From the NCBI GenBank assembly GCA_937929915.1, contig CALFUN010000004.1, forward strand, positions 1 through 64,000: DNA of 64,000 nt. The letters are read 5' to 3'. Source of the stretch: an uncultured Caulobacterales bacterium. GTDB lineage: Bacteria; Pseudomonadota; Alphaproteobacteria; Caulobacterales; Maricaulaceae. A program made the position numbers and the translations under genes. This document shows positions 9,789 to 18,382 of this stretch, in pieces; within the stretch, counting starts at the first letter, position 1; every line of letters starts with the position of its first letter. The notes below the pieces were generated by a model, which saw nothing but the letters and a program-made list of their open reading frames with translations, was not told the DNA's origin and did not search any database.

Positions 9789-9827
9789 CAGAAAGCCAGC
9801 ATTACCTTGCGCATGTTAGGCTTTCTG
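9789..9827. promoter_or_regulatory. 9-bp inverted repeat upstream of the Ni-SOD operon
   Basis: CAGAAAGCC (9789-9797) and GGCTTTCTG (9819-9827) form a perfect inverted repeat with a 21-base spacer. It lies between two divergent genes, about 50 bases upstream of the first ATG of the Ni-SOD operon. The spacing suits a dimeric regulator or a stem-loop. Ni-SOD genes are nickel- or iron-regulated in other bacteria, but this arm sequence matches no operator I know. Confidence 0.35.
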
Positions 9828-9875
9828 CTTATGCCAAAGTTGCGAGTTAAACTATGACGAAAATGAGGATTCATT

Positions 9876-10082
9876 ATGAAAAAAACTATCACTTCATTAT
9901 CTGCGCTTGGCACAATCGCCATCGCTAGCCCTGCTTTTGCACATCACAGCGAACAAACGAGCCTTTTGGCGAATATCGCGCATTGGCTATTAAGCCCGCT
10001 ACATGGCCTTGTCAGTCTGGCTGCGATTGCACTTTTAAGTCTGGCTGCAGTTAAGCTTCTTCGTAAAAACACACAAGTATAG
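9876..10082 (+). CDS. Small exported/membrane protein in the Ni-SOD operon
   Basis: A 68-residue protein. Residues 1-22 form a signal peptide with a cleavage site after SPAFA, directly followed by a His-His pair (HHSEQ). A hydrophobic helix spans about residues 42-61 and is followed by a short basic tail (KLLRKNTQV). A GAGG element sits seven bases before the ATG. The gene ends 9 bp before sodN and is surely cotranscribed with it. I do not recognise the family; the His pair just after the signal peptide and the SPLHGL segment faintly recall HupE/UreJ-type nickel proteins. A metal-related role is inference from position. Confidence 0.65.
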   Translation: MKKTITSLSALGTIAIASPAFAHHSEQTSLLANIAHWLLSPLHGLVSLAAIALLSLAAVKLLRKNTQV

Positions 10083-10091
10083 GAGCGCGCC

Positions 10092-10583
10092 ATGTTACAT
10101 AAACTTCTAGGCCAATTTGACACTCATATCGACACAGCCAGCGCTCATTGCGATATTCCTTGCGGGATATATGACGCACGGATCGTCACCTATTATGCCG
10201 TATCAGCTCTGCGCCAAATCGACATCCTTCTAAGCCTGAAAGATAAGGGCCTCTCCGATACAGCTTTTGCCATGCAGGTCGCTCGTAATACGGCCAAGAA
10301 AGAAGAAATGGCCGAGAACTGCAAACACCAGACGCGGATTATCTGGGGTGACTTCATGAAACCGAAAAACCAAGAAGATATGGCCAAATGCCATGATGCC
10401 GCTCACGCCATTATGTTGGCAGGATCGGCTGTGAAACAAGATCTACACCGCGAGGACGGCGAAAAACTCGTCGCCGCCGCCAATGAATTTGCTAAGATTT
10501 TCTGGGCGTCCAAAGGCGTTAAGACAAAGACAGTCACAACACCTTACGCGCCAAATGTTGAAGTTGTTGAACCTGATCTCTAA
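10092..10583 (+). CDS. sodN: Nickel superoxide dismutase precursor
   Basis: Ni-SOD converts superoxide to oxygen and hydrogen peroxide using nickel bound by an N-terminal hook. The hook is plainly visible as H19-C20-D21-I22-P23-C24-G25-x-Y after an 18-residue leader ending in Ala. Removal of the leader is needed to free His19 as the nickel ligand. The total of 163 residues, with a helical C-terminal region, fits the family. An AGGAG element lies seven bases before the ATG. The maturation protease gene sodX follows after two bases. The enzyme is usually cytosolic and assembles as a hexamer; that is family knowledge. Confidence 0.95.
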   Translation: MLHKLLGQFDTHIDTASAHCDIPCGIYDARIVTYYAVSALRQIDILLSLKDKGLSDTAFAMQVARNTAKKEEMAENCKHQTRIIWGDFMKPKNQEDMAKCHDAAHAIMLAGSAVKQDLHREDGEKLVAAANEFAKIFWASKGVKTKTVTTPYAPNVEVVEPDL

Positions 10584-10585
10584 CT

Positions 10586-10867
10586 ATGGTCGGCCTCATT
10601 AAAGTTACGGGCGTCTCTATGGCGCCTCTCTTAAATGATGGTGATTATATCCTAACATTTAAGCCTCGCACGCCGCGTGCGGGGCGTTTTTATGTCATAG
10701 CACATGACCGCCATGGCCAAATCATCAAGCGCCTTAGCGCTATAAATGGCCAAATGGCCTCATTTGACAGTATCAACCCCGAAGGTAGCTCTGGCGAAAT
10801 TACTGCAAGCCAGATTAAAGCCCGAGCTTGGTTAGCAATTACCCCCAAAGGGATAAAGCGGCTTTAA
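10586..10867 (+). CDS. sodX: Nickel-type superoxide dismutase maturation protease
   Basis: A 93-residue S26 signal-peptidase-like protease that trims the Ni-SOD leader. The nucleophile motif is GVSMAP with Ser11, and the general base is probably Lys48 in QIIKRL. There is no membrane anchor, as in other SodX proteins and unlike LepB. It starts two bases after the sodN stop, the usual pairing. Its 3' end overlaps the end of the convergent secF gene by four bases. The function is well supported by the neighbour alone. Confidence 0.92.
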   Translation: MVGLIKVTGVSMAPLLNDGDYILTFKPRTPRAGRFYVIAHDRHGQIIKRLSAINGQMASFDSINPEGSSGEITASQIKARAWLAITPKGIKRL

Positions 10868-12120
10868 GTAGTAGCCAATGTCTCTGCATTGCCTGTATTC
10901 ACGCCGCGCTTGAGCTTCAGCAGCATTAACAATGGCGAGGCCACGAAGATGGACGAATATGTCCCAACAAACACGCCCCAAATCATCGCAAATGAGAAGC
11001 CGCGAAGTCCAGATCCGCCCAATACATAGAGCGCGACAAGCGCTAAGAGCGTAGTCAAAGATGTCAGAATTGTCCGCGATAGCGTGTCATTAATCGATAA
11101 GTTCAACACCTCTGGCAAAGGCATCTTTTTGAATTTACGTAAATTTTCACGGATTCGATCATAAACAATCACTGTATCATTGAGCGAGTAGCCAACAATG
11201 GTCAAAATCGCGGCAATAATAGACAGATTAAACTCAATTTGCGTCAAGCTGAACACACCAATGGTAAGAATAACATCATGGAAAAGCGCTAAAACCGCGC
11301 CCATGCCAAACTGCCATTCAAAGCGGAACCAAATATAAGCCAGCACCATCATCAAAGCGAGGCCAATTGAAAGCATGCCTTTTTTACGCAGTTCGCCAGA
11401 GACCGCAGACCCTACAGTTTCTTGATTTCGGAGTTCATACTCTCCAAAGGATTTCTTCAATGATATTTTTGTTAGACCCAATGCGACTTGCTGCACATTG
11501 GCCCCGCCCTCGGTTTTCTTCGGAATCGTAACTCTGACTAAGTTTCCACCTTCTTTAGTGATAACAAGATTATTAATTCCCGTATCGACCAATAATGGCC
11601 GAGGACCACCTTCAACTGGAGCCTCTTTGCTAATATCAACATCAGTAGGAACTCTTCCTAAATCCACGATATAAGTTACTTGAGCTGGGTTAGAAGTTAT
11701 TTTTTCATTTATTGAAAATTCGGCCCCATAATAATCAGCCGTCGCCGCAATTACTTTTTCGGCAAGAGAGTTTTCAACATCAGCATCTTCTTGCTGCATA
11801 GGAACACCTACCCTGACATATTTATGAGCATCCGCAGCGCCAGACGCAGGGTTGATATCTTGCACCGTAGCGCCGCCAAATCCTATATCTCCCATAATCT
11901 TGCGAACTTCCACCATATCGGGGTCTGAGCCTGTATCAATTTCGATAACGTTCCCACCTGTGAAGTCGATACCGTAATTAAGGCCACGGGTTGTAAACAT
12001 GAAAATAGAAGCAATAATAGCTATCGTGGACAAGATAGCCGCAATAACGCGCAGATTGATAAATGGAACCTTAGGTTCCATAGGCAGAATTTTTACGAGA
12101 GAAATATCTTTCATGGTCAC
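10864..12120 (-). CDS. secF: Protein translocase subunit SecF, with enlarged periplasmic domain
   Basis: SecF works with SecD to complete protein export using the proton gradient. TM1 is at about residues 24-42, followed by the family motif YGIDFTGG. TM2 starts only at about 248. The periplasmic region between them is thus about 205 residues, roughly double the usual size; the protein is 418 residues against about 310-330 typically. The extra part lies around residues 108-222. The C-terminal membrane block (SLNDTVIVYDRIREN, then GGSGLRGFSFAMIWGVFVGTYSSIF) is normal. It follows secD after nine bases and is the last gene of a yajC-secD-secF unit. Confidence 0.95.
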   Translation of the reverse strand: MTMKDISLVKILPMEPKVPFINLRVIAAILSTIAIIASIFMFTTRGLNYGIDFTGGNVIEIDTGSDPDMVEVRKIMGDIGFGGATVQDINPASGAADAHKYVRVGVPMQQEDADVENSLAEKVIAATADYYGAEFSINEKITSNPAQVTYIVDLGRVPTDVDISKEAPVEGGPRPLLVDTGINNLVITKEGGNLVRVTIPKKTEGGANVQQVALGLTKISLKKSFGEYELRNQETVGSAVSGELRKKGMLSIGLALMMVLAYIWFRFEWQFGMGAVLALFHDVILTIGVFSLTQIEFNLSIIAAILTIVGYSLNDTVIVYDRIRENLRKFKKMPLPEVLNLSINDTLSRTILTSLTTLLALVALYVLGGSGLRGFSFAMIWGVFVGTYSSIFVASPLLMLLKLKRGVNTGNAETLATT

Positions 12121-12129
12121 TTTCCTCGC

Positions 12130-13740
12130 TTAAATCGGTAAGGTTTTAGGGCGCTTACCGCGCAGCCAAGTTGCAGTTAAAAGCCGCGCGAAAATTACAG
12201 CCGTAAAGACGGACATGATAATCCCAATCGCAAGCGTCACAGCAAAGCCGCGTATCGGGCCAGAGCCGACGAAGTAAAGCGTGACAGCCGCAATAAGGGT
12301 CGTAATATTCGCATCTAAAATCGGCGCTAGCGAGCGGCGATAACCTGTCTCAATCGCATTAACAGGCGGGCGGCCAATATGCGTTTCCTCGCGAATGCGC
12401 TCAAAGATGAGCACATTGGCATCCACCGCCATACCAATGGTCAGGATAATCCCCGCAATCCCTGGCAGCGTTAACGTTGCGCCAAAGAGCGACAACGCCC
12501 CTGCAATCAGAATAATATTTGTCGCCAAAGCCAAATTGGCTATCGTGCCAAACCGCAACCCGTAAGAGATCCACATAAACAGCCCCACCCCAATAAGGCC
12601 AATCATCGAAGCGACTTTACCAGCATTAATCGAGTCCTGACCAAGACCAGGCCCAACAGTTCGCTCTTCAACGATAATCAACTTTGCGGGAAGCGCGCCA
12701 GCATTAAGCAGCAGCGCGAGTTCCCGCGCGCTTTCAATCGTAAAGCTACCTTCAATAAAACCAGACCCGCCCGTAATCGCGCCGTTAATACGCGGCGCAG
12801 TAATAATTTCATCATCCAAAACAACGGCAAAACGTTCACCAAGGTTTTTAGCGGTTAACTCACCAAATATTTTGGCACAGCGAATATTAAAGCCGAAATT
12901 CACAATCGGATATTGGCCTTGCGGGTGCAGTCCCTCGCTGGCAGATTTGAGGCATTCACCTGTGATACGCGTGCGTTTCTCAACGATCAATGCCCCGCCA
13001 TCTTGTTGCGGGAAAAAGGCAGCCCCTGGCGGCAGACGTCCTTCAGCCCCCGCTGCCATCGCCGCAGCATTATTACTTTCTTTGCGCACCATACGGAAAG
13101 ACAGATTGGCCGTTTTATTAATCCGAGATTTAATCTCATCAATATTTTTCGCGCCAGGCACCTGTAGCAAAATACGGTCATCCCCTTCGCGCGCAAGGGT
13201 CATTTCCGTTGTCCCTGTTGGGTCAATCCGTTTACGCAAAACCTCGATAGATTGTTCAATCGTGCGTTTTTGAATATATTCAATATTGGCCGCTGTGATG
13301 GTGACTTTAAAGCCCTTATCACCCGTCTGTTCAACGCGCGTGGTTTTATCTTGGCTTAAGCTTTGCGCGTCAACAGGCTTAGAAGCCTTGCGCAAAATAT
13401 CCATAGCTTTTTCTATATCCGCGACATCGTCCATTCGGCCAATAATCGCGCCATCTTCTATGCGGATAAATTCAGTACCCAAACGGTCTGCTTCGCGAAA
13501 TTCTTGCAAGATAGTCTGGCGTTCATTATCGAGCGCTTGTTCTAATACGCTGGTCAAATCGACTTCGAGCAGCATATGCGCCCCGCCCTGCAAATCGAGG
13601 CCAAGATTTATTGTGCGTTGGAACATATTGGGCAAGCTCTCACGCTTATCGGCAGGAATAGCATTTGGCAAAGCAAATAAAAGCCCGATGGCCACAGCCC
13701 CAAGGATGAAAAATATTTTCCAGCGAGAAAAGAAAAGCAT
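12130..13740 (-). CDS. secD: Protein translocase subunit SecD
   Basis: A 536-residue partner of SecF in the Sec export complex. TM1 is at about residues 9-25, followed by the family motif LGLDLQGGAHMLLEV. A large periplasmic domain ends near residue 360. The C-terminal five-helix block carries GMAVDANVLIFERIREE and GSGPIRGFAVTLAIGI, both diagnostic. Length is within the alphaproteobacterial range. The gene lies between yajC and secF on the minus strand, the standard order. It has no unusual features. Confidence 0.97.
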   Translation of the reverse strand: MLFFSRWKIFFILGAVAIGLLFALPNAIPADKRESLPNMFQRTINLGLDLQGGAHMLLEVDLTSVLEQALDNERQTILQEFREADRLGTEFIRIEDGAIIGRMDDVADIEKAMDILRKASKPVDAQSLSQDKTTRVEQTGDKGFKVTITAANIEYIQKRTIEQSIEVLRKRIDPTGTTEMTLAREGDDRILLQVPGAKNIDEIKSRINKTANLSFRMVRKESNNAAAMAAGAEGRLPPGAAFFPQQDGGALIVEKRTRITGECLKSASEGLHPQGQYPIVNFGFNIRCAKIFGELTAKNLGERFAVVLDDEIITAPRINGAITGGSGFIEGSFTIESARELALLLNAGALPAKLIIVEERTVGPGLGQDSINAGKVASMIGLIGVGLFMWISYGLRFGTIANLALATNIILIAGALSLFGATLTLPGIAGIILTIGMAVDANVLIFERIREETHIGRPPVNAIETGYRRSLAPILDANITTLIAAVTLYFVGSGPIRGFAVTLAIGIIMSVFTAVIFARLLTATWLRGKRPKTLPI

Positions 13741-13786
13741 GTAGGGTATCCCTTATCGGGCGGACAGATGCCGCCATGCGTTTAAC

Positions 13787-14146
13787 TTATTTTGACTTTT
13801 CAGCTTTTTTGGGTTTATCAGCTTTTGCTTTGTCATTGGCTGCAACCGTCGCTGTGCGTCCGCGGACATCAGCGATCATTGTGCGAACAACCTTCACATC
13901 ACTATCACCAAAGGCCACGGTTAATTCATCATCATTGACTTTTTTGACTTTGCCGATCAATCCGCCATTTGTCACAATGGTATCCCCGCGCACAATAGAG
14001 GCGAGAAGCTCTCTATGTTTTTTTAAGCGCGCATGTTGCGGACGAATAAGCAGGAAATAAAAAATCACACCAATCAATAGAAATGGTATGATACTGGCAA
14101 ATGCACCGCCCGTTGGCGATGCTTGTAAAATCAATGAAATCGGCAT
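13787..14146 (-). CDS. yajC: Preprotein translocase subunit YajC
   Basis: A small Sec accessory protein of 119 residues with one membrane helix (about residues 17-35, ending in LLIRPQ). The next part, KKHRELLASIVRGDTIVTNGGLIGKV, is the family signature. The C-terminus is a lysine-rich tail (KADKPKKAEKSK). It is first in the yajC-secD-secF unit, 46 bases upstream of secD. A TATAAT-like hexamer on the minus strand at 14161-14166 could serve as promoter, though no convincing -35 box accompanies it. Confidence 0.95.
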   Translation of the reverse strand: MPISLILQASPTGGAFASIIPFLLIGVIFYFLLIRPQHARLKKHRELLASIVRGDTIVTNGGLIGKVKKVNDDELTVAFGDSDVKVVRTMIADVRGRTATVAANDKAKADKPKKAEKSK

Positions 14147-14294
14147 CTATCCCCGCCTATATTATATCTTGATGGCTCCGCCTATAATATCAAGGCGCAG
14201 ACTCTTAGAAAACTATATAGGCACACAAATTTCGATTGCAACGGGAATTGCCGCATTGTTTGCACCGTTTATACATAACAGCCCATTTAACGCA

Positions 14295-15224
14295 TTAATT
14301 TGTAAGACAATGCCCTTGCGGCAAGGTTAGTTTTTGGCCGAGTTGCAAGCTGCTTGGGTCTGTAATACCATTTTGCAAAGCCAAATCATTCACCGATACA
14401 CATGTGCGTTTGGCAATCGAGTAAAGCGTATCTTTTTTCAAAACAGCATAGCGACTGACGGGGCGGTTATGTGTGGAAATGGGCTGCACGACACGGCGCG
14501 TGACAGCTCCGTCGCGCACAGGGGCGCTCACAAAAATCGGCTGCGCGATTGTTGTGTTGAGTGCAATCGGCGTCGTAGATGGAATCTTGAGCGATTGACC
14601 AAGGTTCAGATTTGTATCGGACAGGCCATTTTCATCCTGAAGCTGCCCAATCGTCACATCATAGCGTTTTGAGATATTATAGAGCGTATCCCCCTTCACA
14701 ACAATATGTGTGGCTGCCGCAGACTGAACAAGAGGTTCATTAACGACATTGACTTGAGCATCGGGCATTTGAGAACCAGAATTTTGCGGCGCATATAATT
14801 CTATTTCATAAGCGCCATTATTGAACGGCACCGCCGTCTCATCTGTCGCGATGATAGGAGCTGCCTCGCTATATGTGTAATTCGGGATTTCGGCATTACC
14901 CGTATTATGTGACTGATAGGCCCGTACGCGCTTAACTTCATCTTGGAAGGCTTTATTTTGCTCCGGCGTTAAATCGCTCGCTTTGAAATATTGTGCTTTG
15001 GCGACGCCATTTTCGTCATATTCAATCGGCGCAGTGATAAGGGCATCAAAGCTGTCTGTCACAGGTTCCACAATACGCGTTGTGACGGCTGCCGAGCTGC
15101 CAATTTCAACAGGCACAGTCGTTTGTCCCGTTACAATAGTTGTGTTGCTGACTGGAATTTGTGCGAAAGCTGGCGTTGCTGCGGCCATAGCCAAGGAAGC
15201 TGTTAGTAAAAATGTAGCACGCAT
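14295..15224 (-). CDS. Secreted protein with two LysM domains
   Basis: A 309-residue protein with a signal peptide ending at TPAFA (residue 21). Two LysM peptidoglycan-binding repeats are visible, VVKGDTLYNISKRYDV at about 176-220 and AVLKKDTLYSIAKRTCV at about 258-304. A low-complexity linker and a Thr/Val-rich segment separate them from the N-terminus. There is no peptidase or amidase domain, so it probably only binds the cell wall. It lies between yajC and tatC, where relatives often have serS or a NlpD-like peptidase. A CtrA-like box lies about 55 bases upstream of its ATG. The exact role is unknown. Confidence 0.8.
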   Translation of the reverse strand: MRATFLLTASLAMAAATPAFAQIPVSNTTIVTGQTTVPVEIGSSAAVTTRIVEPVTDSFDALITAPIEYDENGVAKAQYFKASDLTPEQNKAFQDEVKRVRAYQSHNTGNAEIPNYTYSEAAPIIATDETAVPFNNGAYEIELYAPQNSGSQMPDAQVNVVNEPLVQSAAATHIVVKGDTLYNISKRYDVTIGQLQDENGLSDTNLNLGQSLKIPSTTPIALNTTIAQPIFVSAPVRDGAVTRRVVQPISTHNRPVSRYAVLKKDTLYSIAKRTCVSVNDLALQNGITDPSSLQLGQKLTLPQGHCLTN

Positions 15225-15276
15225 AATGGTATCCCCTCATAGTGAGTAATATTTGCTCACATTATGAAGGCACGTG

Positions 15277-15292
15277 GTTAACGAAGCGCTAA
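15277..15292 (-). promoter_or_regulatory. CtrA-like box upstream of the LysM gene
   Basis: On the minus strand the site reads TTAG-N7-TTAAC, one mismatch from the CtrA consensus TTAA-N7-TTAAC. It lies 52-68 bases upstream of the LysM gene start. The core GCTTCGTTAACC recurs at 63967-63978 near ftsB. CtrA is the cell-cycle response regulator of alphaproteobacteria, so cell-cycle control of a wall-binding protein would make sense. Single short motifs can occur by chance. Confidence 0.4.
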
Positions 15293-15299
15293 GAAAACC

Positions 15300-16160
15300 C
15301 TAACCAGCTTTAACATTTTCATCTGTCTTTACGGTGTCTTGTTTTTGTAAAATCGCGACAGATAAAATGGAAATCTCATAAAGCGCATATATCGCTGCGC
15401 CTAAAACAAACTGCGTTATCGGATCAGGCGGCGTCGCAAATGCGGCGAATACAGCGATGGCTAAAAGTGCATATTTACGCCCTTTGCGCAGCGTAGCTGC
15501 TGTCAAAACGCCAATACGGCCAAGCAAAGACAATATAACTGGTAGCTGAAAAGACAAACCAAACGCCAAAAACAAGGTCGTCGATAAACTCAAATAATCA
15601 CTCACTTTCGTTAGCAAGTCGATTTGCGCCCCATCTGATATAACTTGTTGATTGAGAGCAAATTGCATCACAACAGGGAAAATATAGTAAAATACAAGCC
15701 CTGCACCCAGAATAAATAATATCGGTGAGAGCAGTAAATACGGCAAAAACGCGCCGCGCTCATGTTTATAAAGGCCAGGAGCAACAAACCGGTAAATCTG
15801 ATACGCAATAATTGGAAAGGCTAAGACAAGTCCGCCAAATAGCGCAATTTTCAACTTTACAAAAAATGTCTCAAGCGGGTGGGTTGCAATAAGGCCTAAG
15901 TCAATCGGCTCAAGCCCAGCGCTGACTAGGGACTCATTATAGCGCAGTAAAGCTGTCTCAAATGGCCACATCAAAAAAGCAATGATTTGCTTTAAAAATG
16001 GCGCGCAGATGATACAGCCCGCCACCACAGCCAAAACGCACTTAATCAAACGCGCGCGCAATTCTATTAAATGCGCCATGAGCGGAGCGCGGCTGGCCTC
16101 AACTTCATCAGAGCCATCGCTCTCAATTTCAGGTGTTTTTGTTTTACTAAGTTTAGCCAT
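15300..16160 (-). CDS. tatC: Sec-independent translocase protein TatC
   Basis: TatC is the receptor for twin-arginine signal peptides in the Tat export system, which moves folded proteins. The 286-residue protein starts with a soluble 25-residue tail, then the family motif MAHLIELRARLIK. Six membrane helices follow, with the conserved FVKLKIALFGGLVLAFPIIAYQ segment and a C-terminal KYALLAIAVFAAFATPPDP segment. The start overlaps the tatB stop by one base. tatA and tatB lie upstream in the same operon. Confidence 0.96.
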   Translation of the reverse strand: MAKLSKTKTPEIESDGSDEVEASRAPLMAHLIELRARLIKCVLAVVAGCIICAPFLKQIIAFLMWPFETALLRYNESLVSAGLEPIDLGLIATHPLETFFVKLKIALFGGLVLAFPIIAYQIYRFVAPGLYKHERGAFLPYLLLSPILFILGAGLVFYYIFPVVMQFALNQQVISDGAQIDLLTKVSDYLSLSTTLFLAFGLSFQLPVILSLLGRIGVLTAATLRKGRKYALLAIAVFAAFATPPDPITQFVLGAAIYALYEISILSVAILQKQDTVKTDENVKAG

Positions 16161-16480
16161 TAGCTATCATCTGGCTTTAAAGGCGAGGATATATCTGCGG
16201 CCGCGCGCATTTCATCGTCTAAATCGCGCATCTCATCATCAAGTGCGCCGTCAATGTGGCCAAGACGTTTTAGCTCCTCAATCTCTCGGCGCATCGCCCC
16301 GATCTCATCTTCGGCATCCATATCATTAAATGCATCTTTAAATTCCTGCCCCATCGCGCGAATACGCCCCATAACCTGCCCGATCGTGCGCATTAATTTT
16401 GGCAAGTCTTTTGGCCCCACGACGATAATCGCGAGTAAGGCCAGAACAATAATTTCCCCAAATCCAAGTGAAGGCAACAT
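16160..16480 (-). CDS. tatB: Sec-independent translocase protein TatB
   Basis: A 106-residue component of the Tat receptor complex. The N-terminal hydrophobic helix (residues 5-21, LGFGEIIVLALLAIIVVGP) is followed by the KDLPKLMRTIGQ amphipathic helix. The long acidic, charged C-terminal tail is typical of TatB and absent from TatA. It lies between tatA and tatC, overlapping tatC by one base. A small TTAGC/GCTAA hairpin sits in the gap to tatA at 16490-16504. Confidence 0.93.
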   Translation of the reverse strand: MLPSLGFGEIIVLALLAIIVVGPKDLPKLMRTIGQVMGRIRAMGQEFKDAFNDMDAEDEIGAMRREIEELKRLGHIDGALDDEMRDLDDEMRAAADISSPLKPDDS

Positions 16481-16515
16481 GCGCTATCCTTAGCTATTCG
16501 CTAACGGGCAAAATC

Positions 16516-16746
16516 CTATTTATCGGCTTTTTTCTTAGGCGGTGTTACGTCAATCGCATCATCTGCCGCATCTTTGGTATCTTGGGCGGCCTCTTTGGCG
16601 TCATCTGCGCCGTCTTTGAGGCCCTTGCGGAAACTGGAAATGCCTTTTCCCATATCGCCCATGATGGACGAGATTTTCCCGCGTCCGCCAAAAATTAAAA
16701 TGGCGATAACTGCAATAACGAGCAATCCGATTGGATGAGCACCCAT
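16516..16746 (-). CDS. tatA: Sec-independent translocase protein TatA
   Basis: A 76-residue pore-forming subunit of the Tat system. The single membrane helix (residues 6-20) is followed by the [21 protein letters not shown] motif; the FGxxK hinge is diagnostic, here with an extra residue. The tail is acidic then basic (PPKKKADK). It is first in the tatABC group, downstream of scpB with a 61-base gap, so it may have its own promoter or be read through from scpAB. No anomaly was seen. Confidence 0.94.
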   Translation of the reverse strand: MGAHPIGLLVIAVIAILIFGGRGKISSIMGDMGKGISSFRKGLKDGADDAKEAAQDTKDAADDAIDVTPPKKKADK

Positions 16747-16807
16747 AATAAATTCCTTAAAGACTTTCGTTCTACTTAAGCGCCAATGCGTGCCCTTTCA
16801 AGCCTTG

Positions 16808-17563
16808 TTAGCTTGCGTTCTCATCTTCGCTGAGGAAATCTTCGAAAAATTCAGGATCTTCAATCTCGTCTAGCGGGCCTTCATCATCACCAAGTTCGTC
16901 AAGCACCATAGGTTCTGGCATTTCAAAATCTTTTGGCAAACGCGGATCTAGCAAACCTGCGGCCTTAAGGTCATCACGCCCTGGTAAATCTGCAATAGTT
17001 TCAAGATTAAAATGCGCCAAAAAGCCGTCCGTTGTGCCATATGTCACAGGCCGCCCTGGCGTTCTGCGCCGTCCCCGCAGGCGCAACCACCCTAGCTCCA
17101 TTAATACATCTAATGTGCCTTTCGAGACAGCTACTCCGCGCACATCTTCAATTTCCGCGCGGGTCACAGGCTGATGATAGGCCACAATAGCGAGCGTTTC
17201 GAGCGCAGCATTGGATAGCTTTCGCGGCGTTTCCTTAATATCAACCAAATGCGGTTCTAGGTCGGGCGCGGTTTGAAAGCGCCATCTATCCGCAACGCGC
17301 ACCAGATTGATACCGCGGCCTTGATAATCACGTGCGAGCCGCGCAAGCAGCGCCCCAACATCGGCATCACCTGGCAATCGGTCACGCAAGGTTTGTACGT
17401 CTATCGGCTCTACAGCCGCAAATAATAGAGCTTCAAGTAAACGCAGATCCGCGTCTATTGTCTCTACATTTTTAGGCGTTTTCAGGCGTTCCGATAGATT
17501 GACAACGCCCTGTTCAATGCCCGCACTCGCTTTATTAATACGATCTGACTTAGAATTTGACAT
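16808..17563 (-). CDS. scpB: Segregation and condensation protein ScpB
   Basis: ScpB is a dimeric winged-helix kleisin partner that joins ScpA to SMC in chromosome condensation. The 251-residue protein has the family core at about residues 40-205: LEALLFAAVEP, then ALETLAIVAYHQPVTRAEIEDVRGV, then RGRRRTPGRPVTYGTT. The acidic C-terminal tail (about residue 215 on) is common in alphaproteobacteria. scpA ends one base before it starts, so the pair is translated together. It is followed by tatABC, the usual order. Confidence 0.95.
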   Translation of the reverse strand: MSNSKSDRINKASAGIEQGVVNLSERLKTPKNVETIDADLRLLEALLFAAVEPIDVQTLRDRLPGDADVGALLARLARDYQGRGINLVRVADRWRFQTAPDLEPHLVDIKETPRKLSNAALETLAIVAYHQPVTRAEIEDVRGVAVSKGTLDVLMELGWLRLRGRRRTPGRPVTYGTTDGFLAHFNLETIADLPGRDDLKAAGLLDPRLPKDFEMPEPMVLDELGDDEGPLDEIEDPEFFEDFLSEDENAS

Positions 17564-18382
17564 TTAGCGATCCCCCGCTTTGCGTCCACGTAAGTAAATG
17601 GGTTCAAAATGCCCTGTTTGTCGCAAATCAATATCCCCTTCTTTGGCCAGCTCTAATCCCGCCAATAGCGAACTCGCTCGAATAGACCTCACAGGTACAT
17701 CCTCCCTGACATCATCCGCATTGAGAATAATGCTGTCCATTGATGTCCATTCAGACACATCCACCCCAACAGCACTCAGCGCACGGCGCAGGCGGTTACG
17801 CGCGGCTTCAAGACTTAAAACTTTGGGTTTAGGCAGTTTATGATGACTAATCGCCACGCGAGAGCGCGACGTACCGTAAGCTTTCAACAGGTCAAATAAT
17901 TCAGCTTCGAAAATCGGCGAGGTGCGTGAGCGTAGCCCTTCAGGCATGCCGCGCTTAAATATGTTTTGGCCTATTTGTGGCAAGCGGAACATACCATCCG
18001 ACGCTCGGCGCATGGTTTCCAAACGCTCCAAGCGAAACGCCAGGTGCGCAGCCAGCTCCTCGGCTTCGGGCATCACTTCAGCGCCTTCTTCGCGCGGTAA
18101 AATCAGCCGTGATTTCAGATATGCCAGCCAAGCAGCCATAACAAGGTAATCAGCGGCCAGCTCTATGCGTAAATCCTGCGCAGCTTTGATGAAGCCAATA
18201 AATTGCTCTGCAAGCTCTAAAATAGAAATCCGCGCCAGATCGACTTTTTGTTTACGAGCTAGCTCCAAGAGCAAATGTAGCGGCCCTTCATAGCCATCAA
18301 TGTCCAGAATCAGGCCTTGGCCTTCATCTGCCGCATCATCGGCTGCAGTAAACTGCATGTCTTCTTGAAAATCATCACTCAT
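17564..18382 (-). CDS. scpA: Segregation and condensation protein ScpA
   Basis: ScpA is the kleisin that bridges the SMC heads. The 272-residue length is normal. The family start motif is GYEGPLHLLLELARKQKVDL at about residues 30-49, followed by AADYLVMAAWLAYLKSRLLLP-like text. The C-terminal winged helix binds the SMC cap. The start overlaps the end of nagZ by four bases and the stop abuts scpB, so nagZ-scpA-scpB are one unit. The function is secure from sequence and context. Confidence 0.95.
   Translation of the reverse strand: MSDDFQEDMQFTAADDAADEGQGLILDIDGYEGPLHLLLELARKQKVDLARISILELAEQFIGFIKAAQDLRIELAADYLVMAAWLAYLKSRLILPREEGAEVMPEAEELAAHLAFRLERLETMRRASDGMFRLPQIGQNIFKRGMPEGLRSRTSPIFEAELFDLLKAYGTSRSRVAISHHKLPKPKVLSLEAARNRLRRALSAVGVDVSEWTSMDSIILNADDVREDVPVRSIRASSLLAGLELAKEGDIDLRQTGHFEPIYLRGRKAGDR

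Noticed and set aside
12872-13744. Long plus-strand open frames opposite secD
   Set aside because: They mirror a clearly functional secD and have no domain signal; they are antisense shadows.
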